In this document: positions 15,927 through 24,408 of the stretch, one piece after another
Position numbering within the stretch: the stretch's first letter is position 1
Layout: each line of letters starts with the position of its first letter
Assembly (NCBI GenBank): GCA_031264015.1
Contig: JAISET010000093.1
Coordinates: 1 to 33,480 of the forward strand
Origin: Deltaproteobacteria bacterium
GTDB taxonomy: Bacteria; Desulfobacterota; Desulfarculia; Adiutricales; Adiutricaceae
Reading direction: 5' to 3'
Length of the DNA stretch: 33,480 nt
Translations under genes and position numbers: made by a program
The notes under the pieces: model-generated
Seen by the model: the letters and a program-made list of their open reading frames with translations, nothing else
Databases searched by the model: none
Told to the model about the DNA's origin: nothing

Positions 15927-16893
15927 CAATTTGACCTCCGGCGCGGATCCGGCCGGTCCCCCCGGAAACTCGGTCCCCGGGGCCTCCGTCCTCCCGGGTC
16001 CCGCCTCGGGCCCGGCCGCGGCCGCCCCGGACCAGCCCCCGGCCAATGACCGCTCCCCGGGAGGCTGCGGTCCGCCCGAGGGGACCGTCCCGCGGGATGC
16101 CTGCCCGCTGGCGGTCAGCTCCCTGGACGTGGGCTACCCGGGCGGGCCCGTGCTTTTAAAGGACGTCAGCTTCACCGTGCGGCCCGGCGAGATCGTCGGG
16201 ATACTGGGGCCCAGCGGCTGCGGGAAGTCCACTCTTCTGCGGCACCTGGTCGGGCTCGAGCGGGCGGCGACGGGCGAGATCAGGCTGTTCGGGCGCGACC
16301 TCTGGGCCGGCGGCGGGGCCTGCCTCGACGAGATCCGCCGCCTCTTCGGGGTCATGTACCAGGGGGGCGCCCTGTTCGGGGACCTGAACCTCCTGGAGAA
16401 CGTGGCCATGCCGCTCAGGGAGTTCACCACCCTCAGGCCGGGGGCGGTGGAGACGGCGGCCAGGCTCAAGCTGGCCCTGGTGGGCCTCTCGGGCTTCGAG
16501 TACTACCAGCCCTCCAGCCTCTCCGGAGGCATGCGGAAGAGGGCGGCCATCGCCCGGGCCCTGGCCTTGGAGCCGGGCCTGCTGTTTCTGGACGAGCCCT
16601 CCGCCGGCCTCGACCCGGTCACCTCGGCGGGCCTGGACAAGCTTGTCAGGACCCTGGCCCGCAACTTGTCGCTGGCCTTCGTCGTCGTCACCCACGAGCT
16701 GACCAGCGTCATGGCCACCGTCGACCGGGCCGTCCTGCTGGACAAAAAGAAGAGGGGCGTCGTCGCCATGGGCTCCCCCCGTCATCTGGCCTATGAGTCC
16801 GGCATCCCCGAGGCCGAGGCCTTCTTTCGCCGGGCCGGGCCGGACGACTCCCGCGGCTGGCCGGGCGGCCGGCCCGGGGCCGCCGAAAGGTAG
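15910..16893 (+). CDS. mlaF: Lipid ABC transporter ATPase MlaF
   Basis: ATPase of the Mla transporter. The 327-residue product begins with about 65 residues of Pro/Gly/Ala-rich, probably disordered sequence absent from E. coli MlaF (269). The ATPase core then has Walker A GPSGCGKST (100-108), Q-loop MYQGGALFGDLNLLENVAMPL (149-169) and signature LSGGMRKRAAIARAL (204-218). Walker B is LLFLDEPSAGLDP (224-236), and the switch is THELTSVMATVDR with H262. LSGGMRKR is typical of MlaF. Because the start lies inside mlaE, the long head could be over-called, but no internal ATG in this frame begins nearer the core. A 202-nt spacer with repeats follows before mlaD. Confidence 0.9.
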   Translation: MSSAGDNLTSGADPAGPPGNSVPGASVLPGPASGPAAAAPDQPPANDRSPGGCGPPEGTVPRDACPLAVSSLDVGYPGGPVLLKDVSFTVRPGEIVGILGPSGCGKSTLLRHLVGLERAATGEIRLFGRDLWAGGGACLDEIRRLFGVMYQGGALFGDLNLLENVAMPLREFTTLRPGAVETAARLKLALVGLSGFEYYQPSSLSGGMRKRAAIARALALEPGLLFLDEPSAGLDPVTSAGLDKLVRTLARNLSLAFVVVTHELTSVMATVDRAVLLDKKKRGVVAMGSPRHLAYESGIPEAEAFFRRAGPDDSRGWPGGRPGAAER

Positions 16894-16989
16894 GCCGAAA
16901 GGCCCCCGGCCTGGACTGGGGGGGCCCCTTGCGGTAAAATGTGACGGTCGCGATCTTTTCCAACCTCCGGCCGCCCCCCGCGCGCGGGC

Positions 16990-17075
16990 GTTTGTCCGAC
17001 CGGCCCGTCCGACCGGCTTTTTTAAGCCTGTCCGGCCGGCCGCCTTATCGAGCCTGTCCGGCCGACGCTTGTCGT
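16990..17075 (+). repeat. Imperfect tandem repeats in the mlaF-mlaD spacer
   Basis: GTCCGACCGGC occurs twice (about 16994-17018), followed by TTTTTTAAG. AGCCTGTCCGGCCG then occurs twice about 25 bp apart (about 17026 and 17051). The first pair can form only short stems before the T run, so termination here would be partial. No gene fits the spacer. Confidence 0.5.
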
Positions 17076-17095
17076 CGACCCGTCCGGAAACCGTC

Positions 17096-18046
17096 ATGGC
17101 CGTCAAGACCAACTACCTGAAAATCGGAGTCTTCACCGTCGCCGCCCTGGCCCTGCTGTCGGCGGCCGTGCTGTACTTTGGCCTGAGCTCCGCCTTCAAG
17201 CCGGTCCTCGGCTGCCAGACCTACTTCGACCACACCGTCCAGGGCCTCTCGGTGGGCTCCCCCGTCAACTTCAGGGGCTTCAGGGTGGGCCAGGTGACGG
17301 GCATAGACCTGCCCCAGACCACCTCGGGCTCCGGCCAGCTGCTGGTCAGGGTGGACTTTCTGGTCTTCCCGGACGCGCTGACCGGCAGCAAGGACGTCCG
17401 GCCCGAGCAGGCCAGAAACATCCTCGAGCGGGAGATCAAAAACGGGCTGCGCTGCTTTCTGACCTACCAGGGGGTCTCGGGCATCGGCTACCTGGACCTC
17501 GACTACATGCAGGCCTCGGCCCAGGACGAGCTGATCCTGACCGTCGCCTCCCCGGACATCCTGGTGCCCAGCGCCAGGGGGGCCATGCTCTCCATCGGGG
17601 ACTCCCTGACGGCCATCCTGCGGTCCCTCGCCCAAGTGGACTTCCAGAACCTCAACAAGAGCGTCACCAGCACCCTCAACTCGGTGGAGAGACTCTCCGC
17701 GGCCGTCGAGGCCGAGGTCCAGGGCCTCAACGACACCGTCGGCTCCGCCTTGAACGACCTGGGCAAGGCCGCCGCGGACTTCTCGGCCCTGGCCGGGAAG
17801 GTGACCGCCGACCTGGAGGGGCTTGATCTCCCCGCCCGCTCCGCCCAGCTCTCCGCCTCCCTGGGGCGGCTTTCGACCGTCCTGGGCCAGGCCGAGGCCA
17901 TCGCCCGCGCCACCCGGGGCAGCATGGGCTCCACCCTCGAGAACCTCAGGGTCATGTCGGAAAACTTCCGGGAGCTCTCCGAGACGGCCAGGCGCTACCC
18001 CAGCTCCATCATCTTCGGCCAGCCGCCGACGGAGCTGCCCAAATGA
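17096..18046 (+). CDS. mlaD: MlaD-type MCE substrate-binding protein
   Basis: Membrane-anchored periplasmic lipid-binding subunit of the Mla complex. The 316-residue product has one N-terminal membrane helix (about 9-30, IGVFTVAALALLSAAVLYF). The MCE domain follows (about 40-130), with the family signature VQGLSVGSPVNFRGFRVGQVTGIDL. A long Ala/Leu/Ser-rich helical region (about 185-300) probably forms a coiled or tubular extension. E. coli MlaD is 183 residues, so the C-terminal extension is closer to PqiB/YebT-like or alphaproteobacterial MCE proteins. I chose ATG 17096 (after CCGGAAA) because the upstream frame is low-complexity and the usual MxxKxxYxxVGxFV start lies here. The stop overlaps the next start as ATGA. 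Confidence 0.88.
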   Translation: MAVKTNYLKIGVFTVAALALLSAAVLYFGLSSAFKPVLGCQTYFDHTVQGLSVGSPVNFRGFRVGQVTGIDLPQTTSGSGQLLVRVDFLVFPDALTGSKDVRPEQARNILEREIKNGLRCFLTYQGVSGIGYLDLDYMQASAQDELILTVASPDILVPSARGAMLSIGDSLTAILRSLAQVDFQNLNKSVTSTLNSVERLSAAVEAEVQGLNDTVGSALNDLGKAAADFSALAGKVTADLEGLDLPARSAQLSASLGRLSTVLGQAEAIARATRGSMGSTLENLRVMSENFRELSETARRYPSSIIFGQPPTELPK

Positions 18047-18711
18047 GCGCCCGCCCGAAAACGCGCGCCGCCGTCGGGAGGACGGCCCTGGCGAGGCTCC
18101 TGCTGCCGGCGGTCCTGGCCGCCGTCCTGGCCCTGCCGCTCACCGCCTGCGGCCTCTCCAGGCCCTACCCCTCCGTCCGCTCCTTCTCGCTGGACCCGGG
18201 GGGCGGGCCCGTCATGACGGACAAAGCCGCGAGACCGCTGCTTGTCCAGGTGGCCTCGAGCGGCGCCGCCTCCCAGTACGAGACCAAGAAGCTGGTCCAC
18301 AAGATAGGGCCCAACGAGTTCCGGGAGGACTTTTACAGCGAGCTGGTGGGCCTCCCCTCCAGGCTGGTGGCCGAGGCGGCCGCCGGCTGGCTGGACGCCG
18401 GAAGCCGCCGCCTCAGGGCCGCCGCCGGACATGGCGCCCAGCCCCCCGACCTGCTCCTGGACCTCTACGTGGTCGTCTTCCAGGGCAACTACGGCCTCCC
18501 CTCCCCGGCGGCGGAGATCGAGGTCCGCCTGACGCTGACCGACCAGCGCAGGCAGAGGCCCCCGGTGCTGCTGGCCGGGACCTATAAGGCCTCCTCGCCC
18601 CTGGACCCGGCCGCCCCCGACCAGCCCGCCGAGCTGGCCGCCGCCCTGGGACGCGCCCTGGGCAAAATTTTGACGGACGCCCAGACCGACATCGAGCGCG
18701 TCGTTCCCTAA
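18043..18711 (+). CDS. PqiC-like ABC-type transport auxiliary lipoprotein
   Basis: A 222-residue predicted lipoprotein. It has a basic start, a hydrophobic helix (about 15-33) and a lipobox LTAC with Cys 36. The PYPSVRSFSLDPG strand after the lipobox and the later LDLYVVVFQGNYG segment fit the ABC_trans_aux/PqiC family (DUF330 type). These proteins sit in the outer membrane and work with MCE lipid transporters. Its start overlaps the mlaD stop (ATGA), so it belongs to the same complex. No mlaC gene is present in the operon; this lipoprotein may take over the outer-membrane end. The family call rests on architecture and context. Confidence 0.75.
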   Translation: MSARPKTRAAVGRTALARLLLPAVLAAVLALPLTACGLSRPYPSVRSFSLDPGGGPVMTDKAARPLLVQVASSGAASQYETKKLVHKIGPNEFREDFYSELVGLPSRLVAEAAAGWLDAGSRRLRAAAGHGAQPPDLLLDLYVVVFQGNYGLPSPAAEIEVRLTLTDQRRQRPPVLLAGTYKASSPLDPAAPDQPAELAAALGRALGKILTDAQTDIERVVP

Positions 18712-18715
18712 AAGT

Positions 18716-18764
18716 CGGGCCCGCTCCAAAAATTCCCCGGACCCCGGGACGGCAAGCGGGCCCG
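18716..18764 (+). terminator. Large GC stem-loop after the mla operon
   Basis: CGGGCCCGCT (18716-18725) pairs perfectly with AGCGGGCCCG (18755-18764). An inner GC-rich palindrome (CCCGG/CCGGG) lies in the loop. It begins 5 nt after the stop of the last gene. No T run follows, so termination strength is uncertain. Confidence 0.4.
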
Positions 18765-18845
18765 CCCCCATAAGCCCGAGACGGCCGCCGGACCGGCGGG
18801 CCCGCCGGCCGCCGAATCCTCCGCCCCCTGAAAGACGCCCGGCCC

Positions 18846-20771
18846 ATGACCCCGACCCCGACCCCGACCCCGACCAAAGACAACAAGACGGAACGCCCGA
18901 CGCCCGGCGGCCCCGCCCCCGGGGGGACGTCGGCCGCGGCCGCCCTGGTCCTGGTCTGCCTGGGGCTGGCGGGCCTGGCCCTGGTCCCGCAGTATCCCGG
19001 CTTCTGGGTGCTGCCTGTGGTCCTGGCCCTGCTGATTCTGCTGGTCCGGGGGCCCAAAGCCATTGTCGCGGGACTCAGGTCCGCCGCCGGGCCCGGGGCC
19101 CGGAAGTCTCTGGCCGCGGCCGGACAGATCGTCCTATGTCTGGCCGCCCTGCTCCTGGTCGGGAGCCTGACCGCGGCCCCGGTCCTGAACGTCTCGGCGC
19201 CCCCCGGGGTCGTTCTGGCCCCGGAGACCAGGAGGCTGCTCGCGCGGCTGGAGGTCCCGGTCAAATTCGAGGCCCGGCTCTCGAGGCGGGCCGACCCCGG
19301 GCCCGCCGCTCATCTTCTGGGCCTCTACGCCCGGGAGACGGACATGATCACCGTCTCGGTGGACAGGACCGAGGGCCTGGCGGAGGCCCTGGACGGCGAG
19401 ATCAGGGTCGCCGACCCCGGCTCGCTGGCCGTCAGCGCGGAGGGGTTCCAAGAAACCGTCAGCCCCATCGACTCTGGAAAAATCGACGAGGCCCTCCGGC
19501 GCCTGGTCTCCCCCGTGCGCCTGGTCTACAACCTCTCCGGGGACGGCGAGAAGTCCACCTTCGACCCGGGCCACCGGGGCCTGAGCCTCTGGGCCGAGAG
19601 CCTGGGCCGCAGCAAGATTTATTTCCGGGACCTCTTTTTCCCCGGGCCCGGCCTGCCCGTCCAGGCCGCGGCGGCGGACGCCCTGGTGCTGGCGGGCCCG
19701 AGGCGGCCCCTGGGCCCGGAGCGCGAGAGGGCGCTGCTGGACTACGTGGCCGGGGGAGGAAGGCTTCTGGTCCTCCAGGACCCCATGGTGGCCGGGCTCG
19801 ACCCCTCCGCCCTGGCCAGGTTCGGCCTGAACATCCCCTGGGGGCTGGTGGTGGACCCCCAGGCCTCCTGGACCGGCACGACCGACTATTTTATCGTCGG
19901 CCGGGACTTTCCCTCCCATCCCGTCACCGCCGGCCAGGACCAGCCCGTCGTCTGGCCCCTGGCGGGCGCCCTGCGGCTGGCCGAGTCGGACGGCCCCGGG
20001 GCCCCGGCCGAGGAGGACGTGCCCATGCTCACGCTGATCGAGGAGACGGGGGGAGCGGACGGGGACGCCGCGGGCGGCGACGACGCCGGCGGGAACGACG
20101 CCTCCGAAACCGTCCCCGGTCCGGACGACAACGCTAAAAACGCGGCTTCGGCCGACGGGAGGGCGGAGGGAATCGAGACGGGGACAGGCGCGGGGAATGA
20201 GGACGCGGGACGGGAAAAAGGCGGGGCTGAAAACGCCGACATCAAGGACGACGTCGCTTTAGCCGATGATGACGCCGCTTTGACCGATAATGACAACGAC
20301 GCCGCGAACGACGTTGTTTTGACCGACGACGACGCCGGCGAGAAAACAGACGACCCGGCCTACCAGACCTGGGCCATCGCCCTGACCTCGCCGGGGGCCT
20401 GGCTGGAGACGGACGCGGCGTCCCTGGCCGCCGACGCCCATGTCTACCAGGCGGAAAGCGACTTCGCCGGGCCCCTGGTCCTGGCCTCGGCCACCTCGTT
20501 CGCCAACGGGGCCAGGCTGGCCGTCTTCGCCGACGCCGACCTGGCCGCCAACGGCTTCCTCGCCTACGCCGGCAACGAGCGGTTCCTCAACAACACCCTC
20601 TTCTGGCTGCTGGGGGCCGAGGACGACCTGGCCGTCCCCGCCGCGGGCGGGACGATCTTAAACATCGACCGGCAGAGCGCCAGGCTTTTGTTCTGGCTGC
20701 CCGCCGTCATCTGGCCCATGCTGGCCCTGGCCGTCTGGCGCGTCCGCCACCGCCGCAGGCGCCGCGGCTGA
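18846..20771 (+). CDS. GldG-family ABC-associated membrane protein (Gldg/DUF4350-type)
   Basis: A 641-residue protein. It has two or three N-terminal membrane helices (about 30-68 and 90-110) and a large periplasmic part with GldG-like features (VRLVYNLSGDGEKSTF, DALVLAGPRRPLGPERERALLDYVAGGGRLLVLQDP). One C-terminal helix (about 615-635) is followed by a basic end. The segment NGFLAYAGNERFLNNTLFWLLG is typical of the family C-terminus. GldG proteins usually partner a GldF-type permease and GldA-type ATPase, but neither is nearby. Two oddities stand out. The start is a CCCCGA microsatellite (18851-18874) giving TPTPTPT. An acidic Asp/Ala/Asn-rich insert (about residues 395-510) splits the periplasmic part. 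The start has only a weak ribosome site (GAAAG). It faces the SUMF1-like gene. Confidence 0.65.
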   Translation: MTPTPTPTPTKDNKTERPTPGGPAPGGTSAAAALVLVCLGLAGLALVPQYPGFWVLPVVLALLILLVRGPKAIVAGLRSAAGPGARKSLAAAGQIVLCLAALLLVGSLTAAPVLNVSAPPGVVLAPETRRLLARLEVPVKFEARLSRRADPGPAAHLLGLYARETDMITVSVDRTEGLAEALDGEIRVADPGSLAVSAEGFQETVSPIDSGKIDEALRRLVSPVRLVYNLSGDGEKSTFDPGHRGLSLWAESLGRSKIYFRDLFFPGPGLPVQAAAADALVLAGPRRPLGPERERALLDYVAGGGRLLVLQDPMVAGLDPSALARFGLNIPWGLVVDPQASWTGTTDYFIVGRDFPSHPVTAGQDQPVVWPLAGALRLAESDGPGAPAEEDVPMLTLIEETGGADGDAAGGDDAGGNDASETVPGPDDNAKNAASADGRAEGIETGTGAGNEDAGREKGGAENADIKDDVALADDDAALTDNDNDAANDVVLTDDDAGEKTDDPAYQTWAIALTSPGAWLETDAASLAADAHVYQAESDFAGPLVLASATSFANGARLAVFADADLAANGFLAYAGNERFLNNTLFWLLGAEDDLAVPAAGGTILNIDRQSARLLFWLPAVIWPMLALAVWRVRHRRRRRG

Positions 20772-20784
20772 CCCTTGGCGGCGG

Positions 20785-20827
20785 GCCCGCCGCCCGGGAA
20801 AACAGGCCTGTTCCCGGGGGGGCGGGC
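20785..20827. terminator. Shared hairpin between converging genes
   Basis: GCCCGCC-GCCCGGGAA (20785-20800) pairs with TTCCCGGGGGGGCGGGC (20811-20827) around AACAGGCCTG. It lies between the stops of the GldG-like gene (20771) and the SUMF1-like gene (20828). It can serve both strands, but neither side has a clean T run. Confidence 0.5.
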
Positions 20828-21625
20828 TTATTCCTCGGGGGACCAGACCAGGCGGAAGCCGACAACTTTTTCCTTCTCGCCGTAACTTCTGTAGGTCGGG
20901 CTGGCCTCGTTTTGCGACGCATAGTCGCCGCCCCTGTGCGCGCGGCCGTACCCGACGACGGGGCCGGCCGGGGCGACGGACGGGCTGACAAAATAGTAAA
21001 ACTTGCCGTAATAGTCGGACACCTGCTCGCTGACGTTGCCGATCATGTCGTAAAGACCCCAGGCGTTCGGTTTCTTCTGGCCGGCGAAATGCGCCTGACC
21101 GTCGGAGTTGCCCTTATGCCAGGCGAACTGCCCCAGCCCGTCGGGGTCGTCCCCGAAGGGATATTTGGTCGTCGAGCCGGCCCGGCAGGCGTACTCCCAC
21201 TCGGCCTCCGTGGGCAGCCGGTAGCCGTCGTGGCCCTCGCTTTGGTTGAGCCGGGCGATGAAATCCTGCATCTCGTCGTAGCTTATGTCCGAGACGGGCA
21301 GGATGCTGTCCTCGTGGGAGTCGGGGCTGTTTTCCATGACCCGGGCCCACTGCCCCCTGGTCACCTCGAACCTGCCCAGATAAAACGTCCGGGGGATGTC
21401 GACCTCGTGGGCGAGCATCTCGTCGGGATACTTGCCGCCGCCCATGACGAACGAGCCGGCCGGAATTTGCACGAACTGCATCCCGACGCTGTTGGAGTAA
21501 ACCTGCGGCGAGTCGGCCGGGGCGTCCGGGGCCAGGGGCGGGGCGAGCGACAGGACCGCCGTCGCCAGGACGGCGAGAAGAAAAACATGGGCCGCGGACG
21601 GGCGCGCGCGATTAATTTTTTTCAT
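20828..21625 (-). CDS. SUMF1/formylglycine-generating-enzyme-fold protein, secreted
   Basis: A 265-residue protein with a signal peptide (about 1-35) and one SUMF1 (FGE-sulfatase) domain from about 40 on. Segments seen: GMQFVQIPAGSFVMGG, YLGRFEVTRGQWARVM, VSDISYDEMQDFIARLNQ, GYRLPTEAEWEYACRAGS, NAWGLYDMIGNVSEQVSDYY, RGGDYAS and GFRLVW. True FGEs oxidise a sulfatase Cys using a C-terminal Cys pair. That pair is absent here, and the usual GNVWEW has become GNVSEQ. This is more likely a binding or structural relative than an active FGE. It starts at ATG 21625 after GGGAGA, 53 nt behind the MORN/Sel1 gene, which it probably follows in one transcript. Confidence 0.82.
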   Translation of the reverse strand: MKKINRARPSAAHVFLLAVLATAVLSLAPPLAPDAPADSPQVYSNSVGMQFVQIPAGSFVMGGGKYPDEMLAHEVDIPRTFYLGRFEVTRGQWARVMENSPDSHEDSILPVSDISYDEMQDFIARLNQSEGHDGYRLPTEAEWEYACRAGSTTKYPFGDDPDGLGQFAWHKGNSDGQAHFAGQKKPNAWGLYDMIGNVSEQVSDYYGKFYYFVSPSVAPAGPVVGYGRAHRGGDYASQNEASPTYRSYGEKEKVVGFRLVWSPEE

Positions 21626-21678
21626 TGACGTCTCCCGCGGGCGGGGCCAAAAGAGGCGGTTTGTCCGGCGACGGCCGG

Positions 21679-23826
21679 TCAGTCGGGGATTCCGGAACAG
21701 CTGGTGTTATAGGTGGAGTCTCTATGCGAACTGTAGGTGTCCCACACATGTCTGACGGACACTTGCTCGGTTTCGGGCGAGAACCCGAGGACCGTGTACA
21801 CATGAGTGACGTCAACCATGCAGTTAAATAAGCAGAATGATATTCTATCCTGCGTGTATTCGCGCCAAGTCTTGCCCGCGTACACGTGTCTGCAGGCGTT
21901 GGCCTTCCTTTCCCTCTCCAGGACGGCCGCGCGCTCCTCCGCCGCCCTGGCCTCGGCGACCGCGCGCTCCTCGGCCGCCTGTCTCTCCGCCTCCGCCCTG
22001 GCGCGGGCCTGCTCCTCGGCCAGCTGGCGGGCCTGCTCCTCGGCCAGCAGTCGCTCCCTTTCCTCCCGCTCCCTTTTGGCCGTCAGATATCTGGTTTCGG
22101 ACGCGTTGACATAGTCGCCGAGAAAGCGCGTCTTGTCCGCGGGCATGCCGCCGCTTTTGGCGGCGTTGAGATAATTTTTGGCCAGGTCGAAATCCCCGTC
22201 GTCGACCCCGTGCAAAACCATCATCACCCAGGCGTCCTCATGCCCCAGCTCGTCGGCCTCGGCCAGCAGCCTGTTTCTCTCCTCCGCGTCCCTCTCCCCG
22301 ACGCCGACGCCGGAGTCGTAAAAATAGCCGAGCTCGAAGACGGCCTCGGGGTTGCCGGCCTCGGCCGCCGCGCGCATCCATTGAAGGGCTTTCCCGAAGT
22401 CCGCCCTCAGGGCGTGTTCCCGGGCGAGAAACAGCCGGGCCCTGGCCGAGCCCTTTTCGGCCAGGGGCGTCAGGCCGTAAATGGTCCCCCCCGCCCGGTC
22501 GGCCTGCCTGAACAGCCGCATGGCGCCCCCGACGTCCGTCGGCGTCCCGTCCCCGACGAAGGTCAGCTGGCCCAGACGAATTTTGGCGAAGGAGCTGCCC
22601 TGGTCGGCGGCCTTTCGGAACCATTCCGCGGCCGCCTTGGCGTCCGGCTCCAAAGCGCCGGACAAAGCGCCGCCGCCCGACCGGCCGTCGTCGGACGAGC
22701 CGCCGCCGCCAAACAGGCGGCTTAAAATCGAGGAGGGGGCGGGGGGTTCGGGGGGCGCCGAGCGCAGGCCCAGCAGGCTGGCCTCGGCGACGACGCTCAT
22801 CGCGGCCGCGTCATTGTTCCCGGCGTCGCTCAGCAACTGTTTCCAGACGGCGTTCAGGGCGTCGACGGCGCGTTTTTTCTCGGCCTCGTCCCCGGCCTGG
22901 CGGTATTGCAGCAGGGCCAGCCAGCCGGACCCGAAGGCGCGCCCTTTTCTGGCGGCGTCCTCGACGGCCTCCAGGGCCCTGTACTCCTGGCCGTGCATCA
23001 TGTGGGTCTCGACCAGCCTGCCCTCGGCCGCGGCGTCCCCTTCGGCGGCCAGGCGCTGCAGGTCCCTGACGCTCGGGGGCGGGGTCTTTCTGACGACGGG
23101 CAGCGGCCTGACCGGGTCCTCGGCGGGGGGCAGCTGCGGAACGACGAAAGCGACCGGGGCGTTCAGGTCGAAGGACGGGGCAGCGTCCGGCGACGAGGCG
23201 GCGGCCGGGGCGCCCGGCGGGGAGGACGGGGCCGGGGCGCCAGGCGGGGAGGACGGGGCCGGGGCGCCTGCCGCCGCTCCGCCCCGGGGGGCCGGGCTCG
23301 TCCCCGCGTCCAGGCCGGCCAGGTGCTCGGCGAACAGCTCCAGAAACTCCGGGTCGGTCTCCCGCTCGAGCAGGACGCCCTCCTCGTACTCCGAGACGGC
23401 TATGAACTCGCCCCGCTCGTCATATTCCAACTTGAAGCCGTGCTGCAGGTGTCCGGCGTACTGCTGCTCGACCATGGTCATCCCGTCGGGCCAGTACTCG
23501 AGGCGCCAGCCCTCCCTGAGCCCGCGGACGAAAGTCGTCGCCGACGCGAGCGTCCCCGTCTCGTCGTATTCTTTCTTGATCCCCGTCCGCAGGCCGTCCG
23601 CCACCGGGCCCTCGCTCTTCAGCGTCCCGCTCGGGTAATATTCCCGCACGTTGCCCGAGACGAGGTTTCCCGTCCCCCTTTCCCTGTAGACAAGGGCGCT
23701 GCCGGACTGCTGGATGTCCAGGTCCGCCTGGTTGAAGTCGGCGGCGAGACCGGCGGCGGGACCGAGGCAGGCCGAGGCCAGCGAGAAGGCCAGGGCGAGG
23801 GCAAGAGTCGGGAAAAAACCGCGCAT
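21679..23826 (-). CDS. Secreted MORN-repeat/Sel1-repeat protein with coiled coil
   Basis: About 715 residues. The signal peptide is MRGFFPTLALALAFSLASACLG. A run of MORN_2-type repeats follows (about 45-155; YYPSGTLKSEGPVADGL, EYDETGTLASATTF, YWPDGMTMVEQQYAGHLQ). Next is a Pro/Ala/Ser linker with a 27-bp tandem repeat (SSPPGAPAP, near 23212-23270). Sel1-like tetratricopeptide helices follow (about 380-530; AAEWFRKAADQGSSFAKIRLG, ALQWMRAAAEAGNPEAVFELGYFYDSG). An Arg/Glu/Ala coiled coil (about 560-630) precedes a C-terminal domain with four Cys. A GTG 18 nt upstream is possible, but the purine run GGAGAGGAG sits just inside it at proper spacing for ATG 23826. Probably a periplasmic protein-interaction scaffold, followed by the SUMF1-like gene. 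The C-terminal domain is not recognised. Confidence 0.8.
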   Translation of the reverse strand: MRGFFPTLALALAFSLASACLGPAAGLAADFNQADLDIQQSGSALVYRERGTGNLVSGNVREYYPSGTLKSEGPVADGLRTGIKKEYDETGTLASATTFVRGLREGWRLEYWPDGMTMVEQQYAGHLQHGFKLEYDERGEFIAVSEYEEGVLLERETDPEFLELFAEHLAGLDAGTSPAPRGGAAAGAPAPSSPPGAPAPSSPPGAPAAASSPDAAPSFDLNAPVAFVVPQLPPAEDPVRPLPVVRKTPPPSVRDLQRLAAEGDAAAEGRLVETHMMHGQEYRALEAVEDAARKGRAFGSGWLALLQYRQAGDEAEKKRAVDALNAVWKQLLSDAGNNDAAAMSVVAEASLLGLRSAPPEPPAPSSILSRLFGGGGSSDDGRSGGGALSGALEPDAKAAAEWFRKAADQGSSFAKIRLGQLTFVGDGTPTDVGGAMRLFRQADRAGGTIYGLTPLAEKGSARARLFLAREHALRADFGKALQWMRAAAEAGNPEAVFELGYFYDSGVGVGERDAEERNRLLAEADELGHEDAWVMMVLHGVDDGDFDLAKNYLNAAKSGGMPADKTRFLGDYVNASETRYLTAKREREERERLLAEEQARQLAEEQARARAEAERQAAEERAVAEARAAEERAAVLERERKANACRHVYAGKTWREYTQDRISFCLFNCMVDVTHVYTVLGFSPETEQVSVRHVWDTYSSHRDSTYNTSCSGIPD

Positions 23827-24134
23827 CCGCGTTCTCCTCTCCACAATCAGAAAGTCTTCCGTCGAAAATCAGGCCGCCGAAAGTCTCCCGCCGAAAGTCT
23901 TCTGTCGGCGCCGCGGGACGGGCGGCGAAAAGACAAGACGGGCCCGGCGGCCGGCCGATAAAAACCGGCCGATAAAAACCGGCCGGAGGAAAGCCGGGGC
24001 CTCCGCCCGCAGGCAATGTCAAACCGGCATGCGCGGCCTCGGGGAAACCGGCATGCGCGGCCTCGGGGAAGACGGCGGGGGCGGCCTCAAGAAAGCGCCC
24101 CGCCAAACAAACGGCCTCGTCGACAGATGAGGAA

Positions 24135-24163
24135 ATCTTATCCCGCGGCCCTTGTCTTGTCAA
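24135..24163 (-). promoter_or_regulatory. Strong candidate promoter for the MORN/Sel1-SUMF1 transcript
   Basis: Minus strand: TTGACA (24163-24158), 17-nt spacer, TAAGAT (24140-24135). A perfect -35 with ideal spacing. Transcription would begin near 24128, giving a leader of about 300 nt that includes the doubled repeats. Confidence 0.6.
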
Positions 24164-24408
24164 GGCCAAACAGTCAGATTTATTAGGAATATAAAGAAGC
24201 CAAGGAGAAGCTGAAACGACTTTCCCCCGGCTTTTTTAGGCGGATAAAAACAGGCCGCCGGGTCTTGCTTTCAACGCGAAAAAACAATTTGCCTGGCATT
24301 TATAAGCTAATTATAACTCGACGGCACAAAATTACGGTCTGATACTGTTGAAATATGAGCGGAGTTTAAATTTTTTCAGCGCGAAAACAACAAAGCCGGC
24401 CCGTCGTC

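Noticed and set aside
16793-17095. Longer N-terminus for MlaD
   Set aside because: Low-complexity sequence containing spacer repeats. The normal MCE-protein start with its membrane helix begins at 17096.
22906-23961. + strand frames antisense to the MORN/Sel1 gene
   Set aside because: Gly/Arg/Pro-rich shadows without domains.
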